The notes under the pieces were generated by a model, which had not been told where the DNA came from, did no database searches, and saw nothing but the letters and a program-made list of their open reading frames with translations. From the NCBI GenBank assembly GCA_964438735.1, contig CAYTLW010000154.1, forward strand, positions 1-16,348: a DNA stretch of 16,348 nucleotides, given 5' to 3'. Of this stretch, positions 15,238 through 16,348 are shown in pieces (position 1 is the stretch's first letter; every line of letters starts with the position of its first letter). Origin of the DNA: CAYTLW01 sp964438735. Its GTDB lineage: Bacteria; Myxococcota_A; UBA9042. A program made the position numbers and the translations under genes.

Positions 15238-16224
15238 ATGGGCGTCTCGCCGCTGAAACCGGGTCGCGGCCGCGCGCGCTGCCTGGCGTTGATGCTCCTG
15301 GCCGTGCTGGCGCTGGTCGGCTGCGGCCGCGACGCGCCGGAAGCCAGGCCGGGGGTCGCAACCCCGGCCAAGACGGCACCTGCTGTGGCGGCCATGCCGA
15401 GCGCGAAGACGGTCACCAACGCACCCTCTGACGAGCCAGCCCCTGCCGCGGAGACAGCCGCGGCCGCCACGGGCACCGACGCCAACGCCTGGCAGATGAA
15501 GCCTCGGGGCGCCGCCGTCGAGGCTGGCGGGCGCGCCTGGGTGCTCACGCGAGGGCGGGATCGCACCTACACCGACGCCAACGCCGTCTATCACCTCTAT
15601 GCCCACGACGTGGTCAGCAGCAGCGGCAATACCGTCACGATCCGCGAGCTGGGGGGCGGCTCCTTCCGCGTGCCTGGGTTGTTCGTGCTGCCGGCGGGCG
15701 TGCCGGAGGGCACGACGTTGAAGAAGGGCGACGCCGTGCTGGCGGAATGGGCGTCGTCGCTCAAACACGCGGTCGTGATCGGTCGCGCTGGCGAGCGCTT
15801 CAAGATTCGATACACCGACCTGCCCGAGAGCTGGGCCGAGGACAAGATCACGGCGGTCAAGGATCGGCGGCAACTGACGCTGCAGAGGCCTGGGCTTCAT
15901 CCGGGCAATTTCGCGGCCGCCACGATCGATGGCGCCACGCACCTGGTGCTTCTGTTGACCGAGGGTGACGGGCGCTGGCTGGTGCGGCGCTTCGCCGGAC
16001 GCGTGGCCGCGCTGCCCGCGGCTGACCTGAAGGCGCTGCCTCTGCGACCTCGACTGCGCCGCGGCCAGAAGGTGCTCGCGCCCTGGGTCGGCATGATGTA
16101 TCCCGCCGTGGTGCGCTCGGTGAAGGGCAGCCGCGTGACGGTGCGCATCGACGGCATTGGACGCGACGACGCCATCGCCACGGCCGTCGGCCAGGTGATG
16201 CCCGAGGCGCCGGCAACGAAGTGA
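15238..16224 (+). CDS. predicted lipoprotein with SH3/Tudor-like internal repeats
   Basis: The 328-residue protein starts at ATG 15238, six bases after GGAGG (15227-15231); the ATG at 15232 is too close to that site. The signal segment ends in Leu-Val-Gly-Cys29, a strong lipobox. Residues 30-85 are an Ala/Pro/Thr-rich linker. Two later segments are alike: 162-215 (KKGDAVLAEW, AVVIG, FKIRYTDLPESW) and 273-322 (RRGQKVLAPW, AVVRSV, VTVRIDG). This G-x-x-V-L-A-x-W ... A-V-V ... R-x-x-D arrangement resembles Tudor/Agenet or SH3-like barrels. Shorter segments near 98-152 and 225-268 may be further diverged copies. Binding of a peptide or polymer is a fair guess, not shown. The frame is intact to the TGA at 16222. 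Confidence 0.83.
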   Translation: MGVSPLKPGRGRARCLALMLLAVLALVGCGRDAPEARPGVATPAKTAPAVAAMPSAKTVTNAPSDEPAPAAETAAAATGTDANAWQMKPRGAAVEAGGRAWVLTRGRDRTYTDANAVYHLYAHDVVSSSGNTVTIRELGGGSFRVPGLFVLPAGVPEGTTLKKGDAVLAEWASSLKHAVVIGRAGERFKIRYTDLPESWAEDKITAVKDRRQLTLQRPGLHPGNFAAATIDGATHLVLLLTEGDGRWLVRRFAGRVAALPAADLKALPLRPRLRRGQKVLAPWVGMMYPAVVRSVKGSRVTVRIDGIGRDDAIATAVGQVMPEAPATK

Positions 16225-16271
16225 GTTGTTCACCGGCTCGGACGACACCGCCGAATGCAACGGGCGACTCA

Positions 16272-16299
16272 CTCGCGGCCGGCGAGAGCCGGGCGCGGG
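16272..16299 (+). terminator. GC-rich hairpin after the last gene, possible terminator
   Basis: CTCGCGGCCGGC (16272-16283) and GCCGGGCGCGGG (16288-16299) pair around a GAGA loop with one mismatch and one G-T pair over 12 positions. It lies about 48 bases after the last stop. No natural T-tract can be read because the following bases look artefactual, and the outer part of the right arm might be affected too. Confidence 0.45.
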
Positions 16300-16348
16300 C
16301 CCCCCCCGCCCGGCCCCCGGGGGGGGGGGGGGCCCCAAAAAAAAAAAT
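16300..16348. other. homopolymer-rich contig end, probably artefact
   Basis: The last 49 bases are nearly all homopolymers: 8 C (16300-16307), short C/G blocks, 14 G (16319-16332), 4 C, 11 A and a final T. Nothing else in the window has this composition. It follows directly on a very strong GC hairpin, where sequencing and assembly often fail. I treat it as low-quality sequence rather than biology. Confidence 0.75.

Noticed and set aside
15196..16338. Long - strand open frame of 380 codons at the right end
   Set aside because: It is antisense to the final lipoprotein gene, composed of Arg, Gly, His and Ala, and starts in the artefactual tail.

Overview
The window is high-GC, gene-dense bacterial DNA with 11 protein-coding genes that I can support. 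It most resembles a delta-proteobacterial lineage of the Myxococcota/Bradymonadota type. The grounds are strong G/C third-position bias, several lipoproteins, a Cys-rich surface lipoprotein with a long beta-helix, an eukaryotic-like Ser/Thr kinase-family protein, and a HerA-like ATPase of a kind I associate with that group. This placement is inference from gene content. I see no tRNA, rRNA, transposase, phage gene or CRISPR array. The last ~50 bases are homopolymer-rich and look like a contig-end artefact, so this is probably the end of an assembled contig.

Layout, left to right. (1) 130-1795: a TetR-type regulator on + converges with a two-gene - strand operon, a typical 2-Cys peroxiredoxin followed 9 bases later by a small c-type cytochrome lipoprotein. 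(2) 2125-6049, + strand: a large HerA/FtsK-superfamily ATPase, a 325-base spacer with a strong stem-loop and three clustered GATC sites, then a Dam-family adenine methyltransferase. (3) 6062-9469: a divergent pair. On - is a kinase-fold protein that has lost both catalytic aspartates (a predicted pseudokinase). On + is a 610-residue radical SAM protein with a second Cys cluster and a long C-terminal region I cannot assign. They share a 417-base spacer holding a promoter-like element for each gene and a cluster of GAGACAG/GACAGGTG repeats. (4) 9475-11117, - strand: a six-span membrane protein followed by a lipoprotein. (5) 11285-16224, + strand: a 1026-residue Cys-rich beta-helix lipoprotein, then two smaller lipoproteins. 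The last carries at least two SH3/Tudor-like internal repeats.

How the parts may work together. The peroxiredoxin/cytochrome pair looks like peroxide defence next to envelope electron transfer. The three + strand lipoproteins at the right end look like an envelope or surface cluster. The divergent pseudokinase and radical SAM genes are the best candidates for something new: neither product has an assignable substrate, and their shared promoter region is repeat-rich. Any functional link between them is inference from gene order only.
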